From the NCBI RefSeq assembly GCF_937941905.1, contig NZ_CALDGS010000175.1:17681-81680 (forward strand): a stretch of 64,000 nt of DNA. Reading direction: 5' to 3'. Source of the stretch: an uncultured Mycolicibacterium sp. (GTDB lineage: Bacteria; Actinomycetota; Actinomycetes; Mycobacteriales; Mycobacteriaceae). The notes under the pieces were generated by a model. It was not told where the DNA came from, did not search any database, and was given only the letters and a program-made list of their open reading frames with translations. The position numbers and the translations under genes are program-made. This document shows, in pieces, positions 35,155-45,446 of the stretch (position 1 is its first letter; each line of letters opens with the position of its first letter).

Positions 35155-35185
35155 CAAATGGACAGCGTTCACGTTGGGAGGCACA

Positions 35186-36406
35186 GTGACCACCACCGAG
35201 ATCCCCGAGCCCCGCACCGCGCAGTGGCGGGACCGCAAGCGCTACCTCTGGCTGTTCGGACTGGTCGCCCCCACCGCGGTGCTCGCCGTGCTGCCCGTGG
35301 TGTGGCTGCTGAACCGGGCCGGCTGGCAGACCGCCTCGCAGGCGCTGTTCTGGATCGGGCCGTTCCTGCTCTACGTGCTGCTGCCGGCGCTGGACCTGAA
35401 GTTCGGTCCGGACGGGCAGAACCCGCCGGAGGAGGTGATGGAGCAGCTCGAGCGCGACCCCTACTACCGCCGGGTGCTGTACGCGTTCATCCCGTTCCAG
35501 TTCGTCACCCTGGTCGTCGGCGCCTATCTGTTCACCGCCGCCGACCTGAGCTGGCTCGGCTACACCGGCGGGCTGGGCTGGATCGGCAAGGTCGGCCTGG
35601 TGCTGTCGGTCGGGGTGCTGGGCGGGGTGGCCATCAACACCGCCCACGAACTGGGCCACAAGAAGGAGTCGGTGGAGCGCTGGCTGTCCAAGATCGTGCT
35701 GGCCCAGACCTGCTACGGACACTTCTACATCGAGCACAACCGCGGCCACCACGTGCGGGTCGCCACCCCCGAGGACCCGGCGTCGGCCCGGTTCGGCGAG
35801 ACGCTGTGGGCCTTCCTGCCCCGCACCATCTGGGGCAGCCTGCGCTCGGCCTGGCGGCTGGAGGCCCAGCGGCTCGAACGGGTCGGCAAGCCGGTCTGGC
35901 ACCCGAGCAACGACGTGCTCAACGCCTGGGCGATGTCGGTGGTGCTGTGGGGTGCGCTGGTCGCCGCGTTCGGCCCGGCGGTACTGATCTACCTGGTCGG
36001 GCAGGCGGTCTACGGGATCGTGCTGCTGGAGACCGTCAACTACCTGGAGCACTACGGGCTGCTGCGGCAGAAGACCGCCGGCGGCCGCTACGAGCGCTGC
36101 ACCCCGGCGCACAGCTGGAACTCCGACCACCTGGTCACCAACATCTTCCTGTTCCACCTGCAGCGGCACAGCGACCACCACGCCAACCCGACCCGGCGCT
36201 ACCAGACGCTACGCAGCATGGACGGCGCGCCGAACCTGCCCAGCGGCTACGCCACGATGATCGCGCTGACCTACGTCCCGGCGCTGTGGCGGCGGGTGAT
36301 GGACCACCGGGTGCTCGAGCACTACGACGGCGACATCACCCGCGCGAACATCGCGCCGCGCAAGCGGGAGCGGATCCTGGCCCGCTACGGGGTGACGGCC
36401 CGATGA
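35186..36406 (+). CDS. alkB: Alkane 1-monooxygenase
   Basis: 406 aa membrane di-iron enzyme that hydroxylates the terminal carbon of alkanes with electrons from rubredoxin. The three histidine boxes are present: HELGHK, EHNRGHH and LQRHSDHH, plus NYLEHYGLLRQ before the last. Several membrane helices occupy residues 15-160. The GTG at 35186 follows GGGAGG at good spacing. The TGA overlaps rubA (ATGA). Equivalent to Rv3252c. Confidence 0.95.
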   Translation: MTTTEIPEPRTAQWRDRKRYLWLFGLVAPTAVLAVLPVVWLLNRAGWQTASQALFWIGPFLLYVLLPALDLKFGPDGQNPPEEVMEQLERDPYYRRVLYAFIPFQFVTLVVGAYLFTAADLSWLGYTGGLGWIGKVGLVLSVGVLGGVAINTAHELGHKKESVERWLSKIVLAQTCYGHFYIEHNRGHHVRVATPEDPASARFGETLWAFLPRTIWGSLRSAWRLEAQRLERVGKPVWHPSNDVLNAWAMSVVLWGALVAAFGPAVLIYLVGQAVYGIVLLETVNYLEHYGLLRQKTAGGRYERCTPAHSWNSDHLVTNIFLFHLQRHSDHHANPTRRYQTLRSMDGAPNLPSGYATMIALTYVPALWRRVMDHRVLEHYDGDITRANIAPRKRERILARYGVTAR

Positions 36407-36576
36407 GCGCCTATCGCTGCCCGGTCTGCGACTACGTCTACGACGAGGCCAAAGGCGCGCCGCGGGAAGGCTTTCCGGCCGGCACCAGCTGGGACCGGGT
36501 GCCCGACGACTGGTGCTGCCCGGACTGCGGGGTGCGGGAGAAGATCGACTTCGAACCGGTGGAGGTGTCGCGATGA
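36403..36576 (+). CDS. rubA: Rubredoxin, first of two
   Basis: 57 aa. One Fe is bound by two C-x2-C pairs, YRCPVCDYVYDEA and WCCPDCGVREKIDF. Electron carrier to AlkB. The ATG overlaps the alkB TGA, and its own TGA overlaps the rubB ATG, so the three are made in fixed proportion. The two rubredoxins are clearly related but different in sequence, as in other actinobacterial alk operons. Equivalent to Rv3251c. It is shorter than 60 residues. Confidence 0.94.
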   Translation: MSAYRCPVCDYVYDEAKGAPREGFPAGTSWDRVPDDWCCPDCGVREKIDFEPVEVSR

Positions 36577-36758
36577 GCGGCGACTACAAACGCTACGTGT
36601 GCGTGCAGTGCGGCTTCGAGTACGACGAGGCGCTGGGCTGGCCGGAGGAGGGCATCGCGCCGGGCACCCGCTGGGCGGACATTCCCGACGACTGGCGCTG
36701 CCCGGACTGCGGCGCGGCCAAGGCGGACTTCTGCATGGTCGAGGTGGCGCCGCGCTGA
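36573..36758 (+). CDS. rubB: Rubredoxin, second
   Basis: 61 aa. C-x2-C pairs YVCVQCGFEYDEA and WRCPDCGAAKADF bind Fe, with GIAPGTRWADIPDD between them. ATG start overlapping rubA stop by 4 nt. In alk systems the second rubredoxin is usually the form that transfers electrons to AlkB; which one does so here is not shown by the sequence. Equivalent to Rv3250c. Confidence 0.94.
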   Translation: MSGDYKRYVCVQCGFEYDEALGWPEEGIAPGTRWADIPDDWRCPDCGAAKADFCMVEVAPR

Positions 36759-36789
36759 GTCCGCAGCGCTGACCCGGGGCCGGACCGGT

Positions 36790-36795
36790 TAGTCT
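36790..36795 (+). promoter_or_regulatory. Possible -10 for a leaderless tetR transcript
   Basis: TAGTCT ends 7 nt before the GTG start codon of the TetR gene, the spacing seen for leaderless mycobacterial messages. It would let the regulator be made when the alk promoter is shut. Confidence 0.45.
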
Positions 36796-36802
36796 TCGGC
36801 TT

Positions 36803-37435
36803 GTGGCCCGACCGCGCAGCACCCGCACGCCCGCCCGCGTCCCGTACGCGGAGGCGTCGCGGGTGCTGTTGCGCGACTCCATCCTCGACGGCATGCGGGA
36901 GCTGCTGCTGACCCGCGACTGGTCGGCGATCACGCTGGCCGACGTCGCCCGCGCGGCCGGGGTGAGCCGGCAGACCATCTACAACGAGTTCGGCTCCCGG
37001 CAGGGCCTGGCCCAGGGCTATGCGCTGCGCCTCGCCGACCGCCTCGTCGACGAGGTCGACGAGGCCATCGCCGACAACGAGGGCGACATCTACGCCGCCT
37101 TCCTACAGGGGTTCCGCGCCTTCTTCACCGAGTCGGCCGCCGACCCGCTGGTGATCTCGCTGCTCAACGGCACCGCCAAACCCGATCTGCTGCAGCTGAT
37201 CACCACCGACTCCGGGCCGATCATCACGCACTGCTCGCGCCGGCTCACCGAGGCGTTCATGCACAGCTGGGTGCGGGCCGGCGAGGAGGACGCCGGGGTG
37301 CTCGCCCGCGCCATCGTGCGGCTGGCGATGAGCTACGTGTCGATGCCGCCGGAGGCCGATCACGACGTGGCCGCCGATCTGGCGCGGCTGATGACCCCGT
37401 TCGCCGAGCGTTACGGTGTGATCGACCGGCCCTGA
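36803..37435 (+). CDS. alkX: TetR-family regulator of the alkane operon
   Basis: 210 aa, equivalent to Rv3249c. The N-terminal HTH is WSAITLADVARAAGVSRQTI followed by YNEFGSRQGLAQGYALRLAD, a standard TetR head; the C-terminal ligand-binding half is helical and family-specific. Related AlkX proteins repress their own alkB operon and respond to fatty acids. It is 44 bp after rubB, so it is probably made from the same operon and perhaps from its own leaderless promoter. GTG start. Confidence 0.88.
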   Translation: MARPRSTRTPARVPYAEASRVLLRDSILDGMRELLLTRDWSAITLADVARAAGVSRQTIYNEFGSRQGLAQGYALRLADRLVDEVDEAIADNEGDIYAAFLQGFRAFFTESAADPLVISLLNGTAKPDLLQLITTDSGPIITHCSRRLTEAFMHSWVRAGEEDAGVLARAIVRLAMSYVSMPPEADHDVAADLARLMTPFAERYGVIDRP

Positions 37436-37462
37436 GCACGGCGGCGGGCCCGAAAGGGCTAT

Positions 37463-37490
37463 GGTAAGCCGAGCTAGGTAAGCCGAGCTA
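37463..37490 (+). repeat. 14-bp tandem repeat before sahH
   Basis: GGTAAGCCGAGCTA occurs twice head to tail. The second copy with the next bases gives an imperfect inverted repeat GGTAAGC cga GCTAACC. Lies 36 bp before sahH; likely a regulatory site. Confidence 0.7.
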
Positions 37491-37525
37491 ACCGAATTCC
37501 CGACGCGCGTACGAGAAGGAATCAC

Positions 37526-38980
<1,455 letters not shown>

Positions 38981-38988
38981 GCCGCGAC

Positions 38989-39035
38989 CGGGACTGCGGA
39001 CGGATCGGATTCCGCTCGATCCGTCCGCAGTCCCG
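38989..39035. terminator. 19-bp perfect hairpin after sahH
   Basis: Left arm 38989-39007 (starts CGGGACTGCGGACGG) and right arm 39017-39035 pair perfectly over 19 bp with a 9-nt loop. It stands between sahH and the convergent membrane protein gene. No U-tract, so it fits the intrinsic terminators without poly-U described for mycobacteria. Confidence 0.75.
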
Positions 39036-39085
39036 TCGGCCGTGGGCCGAAAACCGTACTCCGGCCGGTGTTCCGGACTGCCGGG

Positions 39086-39850
39086 TCAGCCGAACAGCCA
39101 GTGCCGGGCGGCCTCGGCGTTGACGTTCAGCGCCGCGCCGAACACCACCCACAGCACCAGCCACCACACCACCCGGCCCGGCACCGTCGCGCCCTCGCCG
39201 GCCCGGCGCAGGCCGAAGTAGGCGCCGCAGACACCGGTCAGGGGCGCGGCCCAGTGGAACATCGCACTGGTCGGGGACACGTTGTACAGGTACCGGCCGG
39301 ACAACCAGCTGCCGAACGCGGGGCCGTCGGCGTAACCGAGCCGCAGCCCGGCGAACCAGGCCGCCGCGACGCCGAGCACCGCGGCCGCCAGCCGCACCCA
39401 GCGCACCGTCCGGACCGGTTTCGGGTACTCGATCGTCCGCCCGGCCAGCGTGAACAGCACCACGGCCACGCCGATGAAAAGCAGCGCGGTGGGGTGGAAG
39501 AACAGCCAGACGAAGAACCGCAGGTCCGACGGCGACGCCAGCGCGGCCGCCGACCCGCCGAACAGCAGCGGGACCCACACCGCCAGCGCCGCGGCCGTCC
39601 GAACCCGGTCGGGGGCGTCGGTGCGCGCCCAGAGATAGACGTGCCGCACCGCGGTCCACGACAGCCACAGCGTGCCGGGCGCGATCGCCAGCACGGCCGG
39701 CATCGGCAACGCCGACAGCAGCCGCGGCTGCACGGTGAGCGACACCGGCACCACCAGCACGAGGGCTGCGGCGACCAGGTCACGCCGGTAGCGCCGCCAC
39801 ACCGCCACCGCGAGGTTCGGTTCGGCCGTGGCCGCACCCGGTTCGTTCAT
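39086..39850 (-). CDS. Polytopic membrane protein of unknown function
   Basis: 254 aa with about six hydrophobic helices: LVAAALVLVVPVSLTV, VLAIAPGTLWLSW, ALAVWVPLLFGGSAAALA, PTALLFIGVAVVLFTLAG, LAAAVLGVAAAWFAGLRLG and WWLVLWVVFGAAL. ATG start with GGAGG 8 nt upstream, which is strong. No conserved catalytic residues recognised. It is divergent from tmk and convergent with sahH; the neighbours give no clear hint. It is not a gene I can place in the M. tuberculosis order. Confidence 0.78.
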   Translation of the reverse strand: MNEPGAATAEPNLAVAVWRRYRRDLVAAALVLVVPVSLTVQPRLLSALPMPAVLAIAPGTLWLSWTAVRHVYLWARTDAPDRVRTAAALAVWVPLLFGGSAAALASPSDLRFFVWLFFHPTALLFIGVAVVLFTLAGRTIEYPKPVRTVRWVRLAAAVLGVAAAWFAGLRLGYADGPAFGSWLSGRYLYNVSPTSAMFHWAAPLTGVCGAYFGLRRAGEGATVPGRVVWWLVLWVVFGAALNVNAEAARHWLFG

Positions 39851-39925
39851 TCGATCCCCCTCCAGGTCGGCGGTGCCGCGCCAACGGCAGCCTAAGCGCC
39901 GATCCCGGGGCTCCGGCGCACCAAT

Positions 39926-39931
39926 TACGCT
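39926..39931 (+). promoter_or_regulatory. -10 of a probable leaderless tmk-mtrA transcript
   Basis: TACGCT ends 6 nt before the tmk GTG; no Shine-Dalgarno is present. This fits a leaderless message. Confidence 0.5.
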
Positions 39932-39937
39932 GCGGGG

Positions 39938-40570
39938 GTGCTCATCGCGATCGAGGGTGTCGACGGTTCCGGCAAACGCACGCTGACCGAGGCGCTGCGC
40001 CGGGAGTTCGAGAGCCGCGGGCGCACCGTCGCCGGCCTGGCCTTCCCGCGCTACGGCCGGTCGGTGACCGCCGACCTGGCCGCCGAGGCGCTGCGCGGCG
40101 GGCACGGCGACCTGGCGGACAGCGTCTACGCGATGGCGGTGCTGTTCGCGCTGGACCGGGCCGCCGCCCGCGACGAGATCGCCGGGTTGCTGGCCGGCCA
40201 CGACGTCGTGCTGCTGGACCGGTACGTCGCCTCCAACGCCGCCTACAGCGCCGCGCGCCTGCACCAGGGCGCCGACGGCGAGGTCGTCGAATGGGTGCGC
40301 GCGCTGGAGTTCGACCGGCTGGCACTGCCGCGGCCGGACTGGCAGATCCTGCTCGCCGTACCCACCGAACTGGCCGCCGAGCGGGCCCGGCACCGCGAGG
40401 CGACCGAGGCCGACCGGGTGCGTGACGCCTACGAACGCGACGCGGGGCTGCAGCACCGCACCGGGGCGCTCTACGCGGCACTGGCGGCCGCCGACTGGGC
40501 CGGCCGGTGGACCGTCGCCGGCCCGGACGTCGACCCCGCCGCGCTGGCCGAGTCGCTGCTGGCGGGCTGA
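39938..40570 (+). CDS. tmk: Thymidylate kinase
   Basis: 210 aa. It phosphorylates dTMP to dTDP with ATP. P-loop: IAIEGVDGSGKRTLTEAL. FPRYGRSVTADLAAEAL is the dTMP-binding region, and VLLDRYVASNAAYSAARL contains the DR(Y/W) motif. The lid region is short. GTG start. Equivalent to Rv3247c. It is followed by mtrA after 62 bp on the same strand. Confidence 0.94.
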   Translation: MLIAIEGVDGSGKRTLTEALRREFESRGRTVAGLAFPRYGRSVTADLAAEALRGGHGDLADSVYAMAVLFALDRAAARDEIAGLLAGHDVVLLDRYVASNAAYSAARLHQGADGEVVEWVRALEFDRLALPRPDWQILLAVPTELAAERARHREATEADRVRDAYERDAGLQHRTGALYAALAAADWAGRWTVAGPDVDPAALAESLLAG

Positions 40571-40632
40571 TCGGCGCGCTGTGGGCGACACCCCCGCGTC
40601 GTACCCGCGATTTGTCGCGTTTCGATGACACC

Positions 40633-41319
40633 ATGGTCACCATGAGGCAGAGGATTCTGGTCGTCGATGACGACCCGTCGCTGGCCGAGATGCTCACCAT
40701 CGTGCTGCGCGGGGAAGGCTTCGACACTGCGGTCGTCGGCGACGGCAGCCAGGCACTCTCGGCGGTGCGGGAGCTGCGGCCCGACCTGGTGCTGCTGGAT
40801 CTGATGCTGCCGGGGATGAACGGCATCGACGTCTGCCGTGCGATCCGCGCCGACTCCGGCGTGCCGATCGTGATGCTGACCGCCAAGAGCGACACCGTCG
40901 ACGTCGTCCTCGGGCTGGAATCCGGAGCCGACGACTACGTCGTCAAGCCGTTCAAGCCGAAGGAGCTCGTCGCCCGGGTGCGGGCCCGGCTGCGCCGCAA
41001 CGAGGAGGAGCCGCCGGAGATCCTGACCATCGGCGACATCGAGATCGACGTGCCGGCGCACAAGGTCACCCGCAACGGCGAGACGATCCAGCTCACCCCG
41101 CTCGAGTTCGACCTGCTGGTGGCGCTGGCGCGCAAACCCCGGCAGGTGTTTACTCGGGATGTGCTGCTCGAACAGGTGTGGGGCTACCGTCACCCCGCCG
41201 ACACCCGCCTGGTGAACGTGCACGTGCAGCGACTGCGGGCCAAGGTCGAGAAGGACCCGGAGAACCCCCAGGTGGTGTTGACCGTTCGAGGCGTGGGATA
41301 CAAGGCCGGCCCACCGTGA
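40633..41319 (+). CDS. mtrA: Response regulator MtrA
   Basis: 228 aa OmpR-type regulator, same length as the M. tuberculosis protein (Rv3246c), essential there. It controls cell-wall hydrolases and replication genes. Receiver: ILVVDDDPSLAEML, acceptor Asp in LVLLDLMLPGMNGIDV, Lys in DYVVKPFKPKEL. DNA-binding winged helix: LTPLEFDLLVALARKPRQVF and TRLVNVHVQRLRAKVEKDPE. Two ATGs (40633, 40642) are possible; the first gives MVTMRQRILVV, closest to the known MDTMRQ start. Confidence 0.96.
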   Translation: MVTMRQRILVVDDDPSLAEMLTIVLRGEGFDTAVVGDGSQALSAVRELRPDLVLLDLMLPGMNGIDVCRAIRADSGVPIVMLTAKSDTVDVVLGLESGADDYVVKPFKPKELVARVRARLRRNEEEPPEILTIGDIEIDVPAHKVTRNGETIQLTPLEFDLLVALARKPRQVFTRDVLLEQVWGYRHPADTRLVNVHVQRLRAKVEKDPENPQVVLTVRGVGYKAGPP

Positions 41320-41350
41320 TCGAAGGGACCCCGGTGGCCGCGATCCACCG

Positions 41351-43003
41351 ATGATCTGGGGTTCGAGGAGACGCATACGCGGTCGCGCCGGCCCGCTGCT
41401 GCGCGGGTTCGGCGCGCTCAGCCGTGCCATGGGGCACCTGTGGCGCCGGTCGCTGCAGCTGCGGGTGGTCACCCTGACGCTGGGGCTGTCGCTGGTCGTC
41501 ATCCTCGTTCTCGGCTTCGTCCTCACCAGCCAGATCACCGACCGCATCCTCGACGTGAAGGTGCGGGCGGCGACCGAGGAGATCGAGCGGGCCCGCAGCA
41601 CGGTCAGCGACCTCGTCGGCGGTGAGGAGACCCGCTCGCTGGACAGCAGCCTGCAGCTGGCGCGCAACACGCTCATCGACCGCACCGCCGAGGCGGGAGC
41701 CGGGCTGGCCGGCACCTTCGACGCGGTGCTGGTCGTGCCGGGCGACGGGCCCCGGGCGGCGACCGCGGCGGGCCCGGTCTCGCAGATCCCGGCGTCGTTG
41801 CGCGACTTCGTCAAGGCCGGGCAGGTCAGCTACCAGTACGCCACCGTGCAGACCGAGGGCTACTCGGGGCCGGCGCTCATCCTGGGCAGCCCGACCACCT
41901 CGCCGGTGACCAACCTGGAGCTCTACCTCATCTTCCCGCTGAACAACGAGGAGAGCACCATCGCGCTGGTGCGCGGCACCATGGCCGGCGGCGGGGTGGT
42001 GCTGCTCGGGCTGCTGGCGGTCATCTCGTTGGTGGTCGCGCACCAGATCGTGCAGCCGGTGCGGCAGGCCTCGCGTATCGCCGAGCGGTTCGCCGAGGGC
42101 CACCTCACCGAGCGGATGCCGGTGCGCGGCGAGGACGACATGGCCCGGCTGGCGGTGTCGTTCAACGACATGGCCGAGAGCCTGCACCGCCAGATCACCC
42201 AGCTCGAGGAGTTCGGCAACCTGCAGCGGCGGTTCACCTCCGACGTCAGCCACGAGCTGCGCACCCCGCTGACCACGGTGCGGATGGCCGCCGACCTCAT
42301 CCACGACCACGCCGAGGACCTCGACCCGTCGCTGCGCCGGTCCATCGAGCTCATGGTCAGCGAGCTGGACCGGTTCGAGTCGTTGCTCAACGACCTGCTG
42401 GAGATCTCCCGCCACGACGCCGGTGTGGCCGAGCTGTCGGTCGAGCAGGTCGATCTGCGCTCCACCGTGCAGAGCGCGCTGGACAACGTCGGCCACCTCG
42501 CCGACGACGCCGGTATCGATCTCGTCGTCGAACTGCCCGAACAACCGGTCGTCGCCGAGGTGGACTCCCGCCGGGTCGAGCGCATCCTGCGCAACCTCAT
42601 CGCCAACGCGATCGACCACGCCGAGGGCAAACCGGTGCGCATCCGGATGGCCGCCGACATCGACACCGTCGCGGTCACCGTGCGCGACTACGGCGTGGGG
42701 CTGCGGCCCGGCGAGGAGAAGCTGGTGTTCAGCCGGTTCTGGCGGGCCGACCCGTCCCGGGTGCGCCGCTCCGGCGGCACCGGGCTGGGCCTGGCCATCA
42801 GCATCGAGGACGCCCGGCTGCACCACGGCCGGCTGGAGGCCTGGGGCGAGCCCGGCAAGGGCGCCTGTTTCCGGCTCACGCTGCCGCTGGTGCGCGGCCA
42901 CAAGGTCACCACCAGCCCGCTGCCGCTCAAACCCGTCGAGCCCGACCTGCCGCCCCCGCCGCGGTCGGACCGGGGTCGCCGTCCCGCTGAGGAGAGCGTG
43001 TGA
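41351..43003 (+). CDS. mtrB: Sensor histidine kinase MtrB
   Basis: 550 aa, equivalent to Rv3245c. Two membrane helices (VVTLTLGLSLVVILVLGFVL and GGGVVLLGLLAVISLVVAHQ) flank an extracytoplasmic domain of about 150 residues. Then a HAMP domain, HisKA with DVSHELRTPLTTVRMAADLI (His is the phospho-site) and the ATPase with RILRNLIANAIDHAE, DYGVGLRPGEE and GTGLGLAISIEDA. It phosphorylates MtrA and acts at the septum. The TGA overlaps the lpqB GTG. Confidence 0.96.
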   Translation: MIWGSRRRIRGRAGPLLRGFGALSRAMGHLWRRSLQLRVVTLTLGLSLVVILVLGFVLTSQITDRILDVKVRAATEEIERARSTVSDLVGGEETRSLDSSLQLARNTLIDRTAEAGAGLAGTFDAVLVVPGDGPRAATAAGPVSQIPASLRDFVKAGQVSYQYATVQTEGYSGPALILGSPTTSPVTNLELYLIFPLNNEESTIALVRGTMAGGGVVLLGLLAVISLVVAHQIVQPVRQASRIAERFAEGHLTERMPVRGEDDMARLAVSFNDMAESLHRQITQLEEFGNLQRRFTSDVSHELRTPLTTVRMAADLIHDHAEDLDPSLRRSIELMVSELDRFESLLNDLLEISRHDAGVAELSVEQVDLRSTVQSALDNVGHLADDAGIDLVVELPEQPVVAEVDSRRVERILRNLIANAIDHAEGKPVRIRMAADIDTVAVTVRDYGVGLRPGEEKLVFSRFWRADPSRVRRSGGTGLGLAISIEDARLHHGRLEAWGEPGKGACFRLTLPLVRGHKVTTSPLPLKPVEPDLPPPPRSDRGRRPAEESV

Positions 43004-44772
43004 GACGCGTGCTTCCGGTGGTGTGGGCGCTGCTGTTCACCGTCGCGGTGGCCGGCTGCGCCGGGGTGCCGAGTTCCTCGCCGCCGCAGGCGATCGGCAC
43101 CGTGCAGCGGCCCGCCCCGCCCAGCCTGCCCACCCCCTCCCCGGACATGGCGCCCGACGTGCTGTTGCGCGAGTTCCTCAAGGCCACAGCCGATCCCGCC
43201 AACCGGCATCTGGCCGCCCGGCAGTTCCTCACCGAGTCCGCGTCGGCCGCCTGGGACGACGCCGGCAGCGCGGTGCTGATCGACCGGGTGGTGTTCGTCG
43301 AGGACCGCGGCCGCGATCCGAACCGGGTCTCGGTCGGCATGCGCGCCGACATCCTCGGATCGCTGTCGGACATGGGGGTGTTCGAGACCGCCGAGGGCGC
43401 GCTGCCCGACCCCGGCCCGATCGAGCTGGTGCGCACGCCGGCCGGCTGGCGGATCGACCGGCTGCCCAACGGGGTGTTCCTGGACTGGCAGCAGTTCCAG
43501 GAGACCTACAAGCGGCACACGCTCTACTTCGTCGACCCCACCGGCAAGACGGTGGTGCCCGACCCGCGCTACGTCGCGGTCTCCGACCCCGACCTGCTGG
43601 CCACCGAACTGATCACCAAGCTGATCGCCGGGCCCCGGCCGGAGCTGGCCAACTCGGTGCGCAACCTGCTCGGCCCGCCGTTGAAGCTGCGCGGCCCGGT
43701 CACCCGCGCCGACGGCGGCCGGACCGGGGTGGGCCGCGGTTACGGCGGCGCCCGCATCGAGCTGGAGAACCTCACCACCACCGACCCGGCCAGCCGCCAG
43801 CTGCTGGCCGCCCAGATCATCTGGACGCTGTCGCGGGCGGGGATCAACGGCCCCTACGTCATCACCGCCGACGGGGCGGCGTTGGACGACCGGTTCGCCG
43901 ACGGCTGGGACACCGCCGACGTGGCCGCCACCGACCCGGGCGCCGACGCCGGCGCGGCCGCCGGCCTGCACGCCCTGGTCGGTGGATCGATGGTGTTCGT
44001 CGACGGCCAGCGCGCCCCGCGGGTCCCCGGCCCGTTCGGGGACACCCCGAACCAGGTCTCGGCCGCGCTGTCCCGGGACGGACAGCAGGCCGCGTCGGTG
44101 GTCGTGCAACGGCCGGGCGCACCGGACGCGGTGGCCACCATGTGGGTGGGCCGGTTGGACGGCTCCCCGACCAAGGCCCTGGAGGCCCGCAGCCTGACCC
44201 GGCCGAGTTGGGCGCTCGACGGCGCCATCTGGGTGGTCGTCGACGGCAACGCGGTGGTGCGGGTGGTGCAGGAGGCCGCCACCGGACAGCCGGCCAGCAT
44301 GCCGGTGGACACCACGGCGGTCTCGGCGCGGTTCCCGGGCGCCATCACCGAGCTGCAGCTGTCCCGGGACGGCACCCGCGCGGCGATGGTGATCGACGGC
44401 AGGGTGGTGCTGGCCGGCGTGGAGCAGACCCGCGACGGTCAGTTCGTGCTGTCCTACCCGCGCCGGCTCGGTTTCGGGTTGGGCGACACCGTGGTGTCGC
44501 TGTCCTGGCGCACCGGCGACGACATCGTGGTCAGCCGCACCGACGGCCAGCACCCGGTGTCCTACGTCAATCTCGACGGGGTGAACTCCGACGCCCCGGT
44601 GCACAACCTGCTCATGCCGGTCCGGACGGTGGCCGCCAACCCGTCGACGGTCTACGTCTCCGAGGCCCGCGGGGTGCTGCAGCTGTCGGCCGCGACCGCC
44701 GGCGGCGAGCTGGCCTGGACCGAGGTGCGGCCGCTGATGGTGCCCGGGGCGATCCCGGTGCTGCCCGGCTGA
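43000..44772 (+). CDS. lpqB: Lipoprotein LpqB, MtrAB accessory
   Basis: 590 aa. Lipoprotein signal with lipobox VAGCAG; the Cys at about residue 19 is the lipidation site. GerMN-type domain in the first half (TLYFVDPTGKTVVPDPRYV) and a beta-propeller-like C-terminal half (VATMWVGRLDGSPTKALEAR). LpqB works outside the membrane and modulates MtrB. GTG start overlapping the mtrB stop (GTGA), so MtrA, MtrB and LpqB are one unit. Equivalent to Rv3244c. Confidence 0.94.
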   Translation: MRRVLPVVWALLFTVAVAGCAGVPSSSPPQAIGTVQRPAPPSLPTPSPDMAPDVLLREFLKATADPANRHLAARQFLTESASAAWDDAGSAVLIDRVVFVEDRGRDPNRVSVGMRADILGSLSDMGVFETAEGALPDPGPIELVRTPAGWRIDRLPNGVFLDWQQFQETYKRHTLYFVDPTGKTVVPDPRYVAVSDPDLLATELITKLIAGPRPELANSVRNLLGPPLKLRGPVTRADGGRTGVGRGYGGARIELENLTTTDPASRQLLAAQIIWTLSRAGINGPYVITADGAALDDRFADGWDTADVAATDPGADAGAAAGLHALVGGSMVFVDGQRAPRVPGPFGDTPNQVSAALSRDGQQAASVVVQRPGAPDAVATMWVGRLDGSPTKALEARSLTRPSWALDGAIWVVVDGNAVVRVVQEAATGQPASMPVDTTAVSARFPGAITELQLSRDGTRAAMVIDGRVVLAGVEQTRDGQFVLSYPRRLGFGLGDTVVSLSWRTGDDIVVSRTDGQHPVSYVNLDGVNSDAPVHNLLMPVRTVAANPSTVYVSEARGVLQLSAATAGGELAWTEVRPLMVPGAIPVLPG

Positions 44773-44816
44773 GCTCCCGGGCCGGTGTTGTCGGGGGCGG
44801 GGCGCACACTGCGGGC

Positions 44817-45446
44817 ATGCTGGATCTGGTGCTGCCCGTCGAGTGCGGCGGCTGCGGGGCGCCCGGGCGGCCGTGGTGCGGCGGCTGCGCCCGCGCGCTG
44901 GCCCTGGGCCCCGACGACCCGCAGTTGATCAGCCCGCGGATCGATCCCGGGGTGCCGGTGTTCGCGCTGGGCCGCTACGCCGGGCCGCGCCGGGCCGCGA
45001 TCGTGGCGGTCAAGGAGCACGGCCGCACCGACCTGCTGCCGGTGCTGGCCGCGGCCCTCGGGCAGGCCCTGGACCGGCTGGTGCACTGGGGGATGGTGGG
45101 CCGTCCGCTGCGGCTGGTGCCCGCGCCCACTCGCGGCACCGCGGCCCGGCGGCGCGGCGGGGACCCGGTCACCCGGATGGCGCGCGCGGCGGCCGACGGC
45201 CGGGCCGGGATCGGGGTGGCCGCGGTGCTGCGGATGCGGGCGTTCACCCGCGACTCGGTGGGGCTGTCGGCGGCCGGGCGGCAGCGCAACATCGCCGGCC
45301 GGGTGCGGCTGCGCGGCCCGGTCACCGGTCCGGTGGTGCTCGTCGACGACGTCGTCACCACCGGGGCGACGGTCGCCGAGTCGGTGCGGGTGCTGCGTGC
45401 CGGCGGGGCTGATGTGGCAGCTGTCGTCGCCGTGGCACACGCGTGA
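44817..45446 (+). CDS. ComF-family phosphoribosyltransferase-like protein
   Basis: 209 aa, equivalent to Rv3242c. The N-terminus has a zinc-finger-like cluster VECGGCGAPGRPWCGGC. The C-terminus has the PRPP loop VVLVDDVVTTGATVAESV. RDSVGLSAAGRQRNIAGR is typical of ComF proteins. Relatives aid DNA uptake in other bacteria; the role in mycobacteria is unknown. ATG start 44 bp after lpqB. Confidence 0.9.
   Translation: MLDLVLPVECGGCGAPGRPWCGGCARALALGPDDPQLISPRIDPGVPVFALGRYAGPRRAAIVAVKEHGRTDLLPVLAAALGQALDRLVHWGMVGRPLRLVPAPTRGTAARRRGGDPVTRMARAAADGRAGIGVAAVLRMRAFTRDSVGLSAAGRQRNIAGRVRLRGPVTGPVVLVDDVVTTGATVAESVRVLRAGGADVAAVVAVAHA

Noticed and set aside
37475..37500. IdeR (iron) box before sahH
   Set aside because: TAGGTAAG and CTAACC half-sites are present, but the spacer is 5 nt rather than the expected 1, and sahH is not a known iron gene.
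42423..44800. Part of a 1007-aa frame upstream of the ComF gene
   Set aside because: Shadow of mtrB and lpqB; the real gene starts at 44817.
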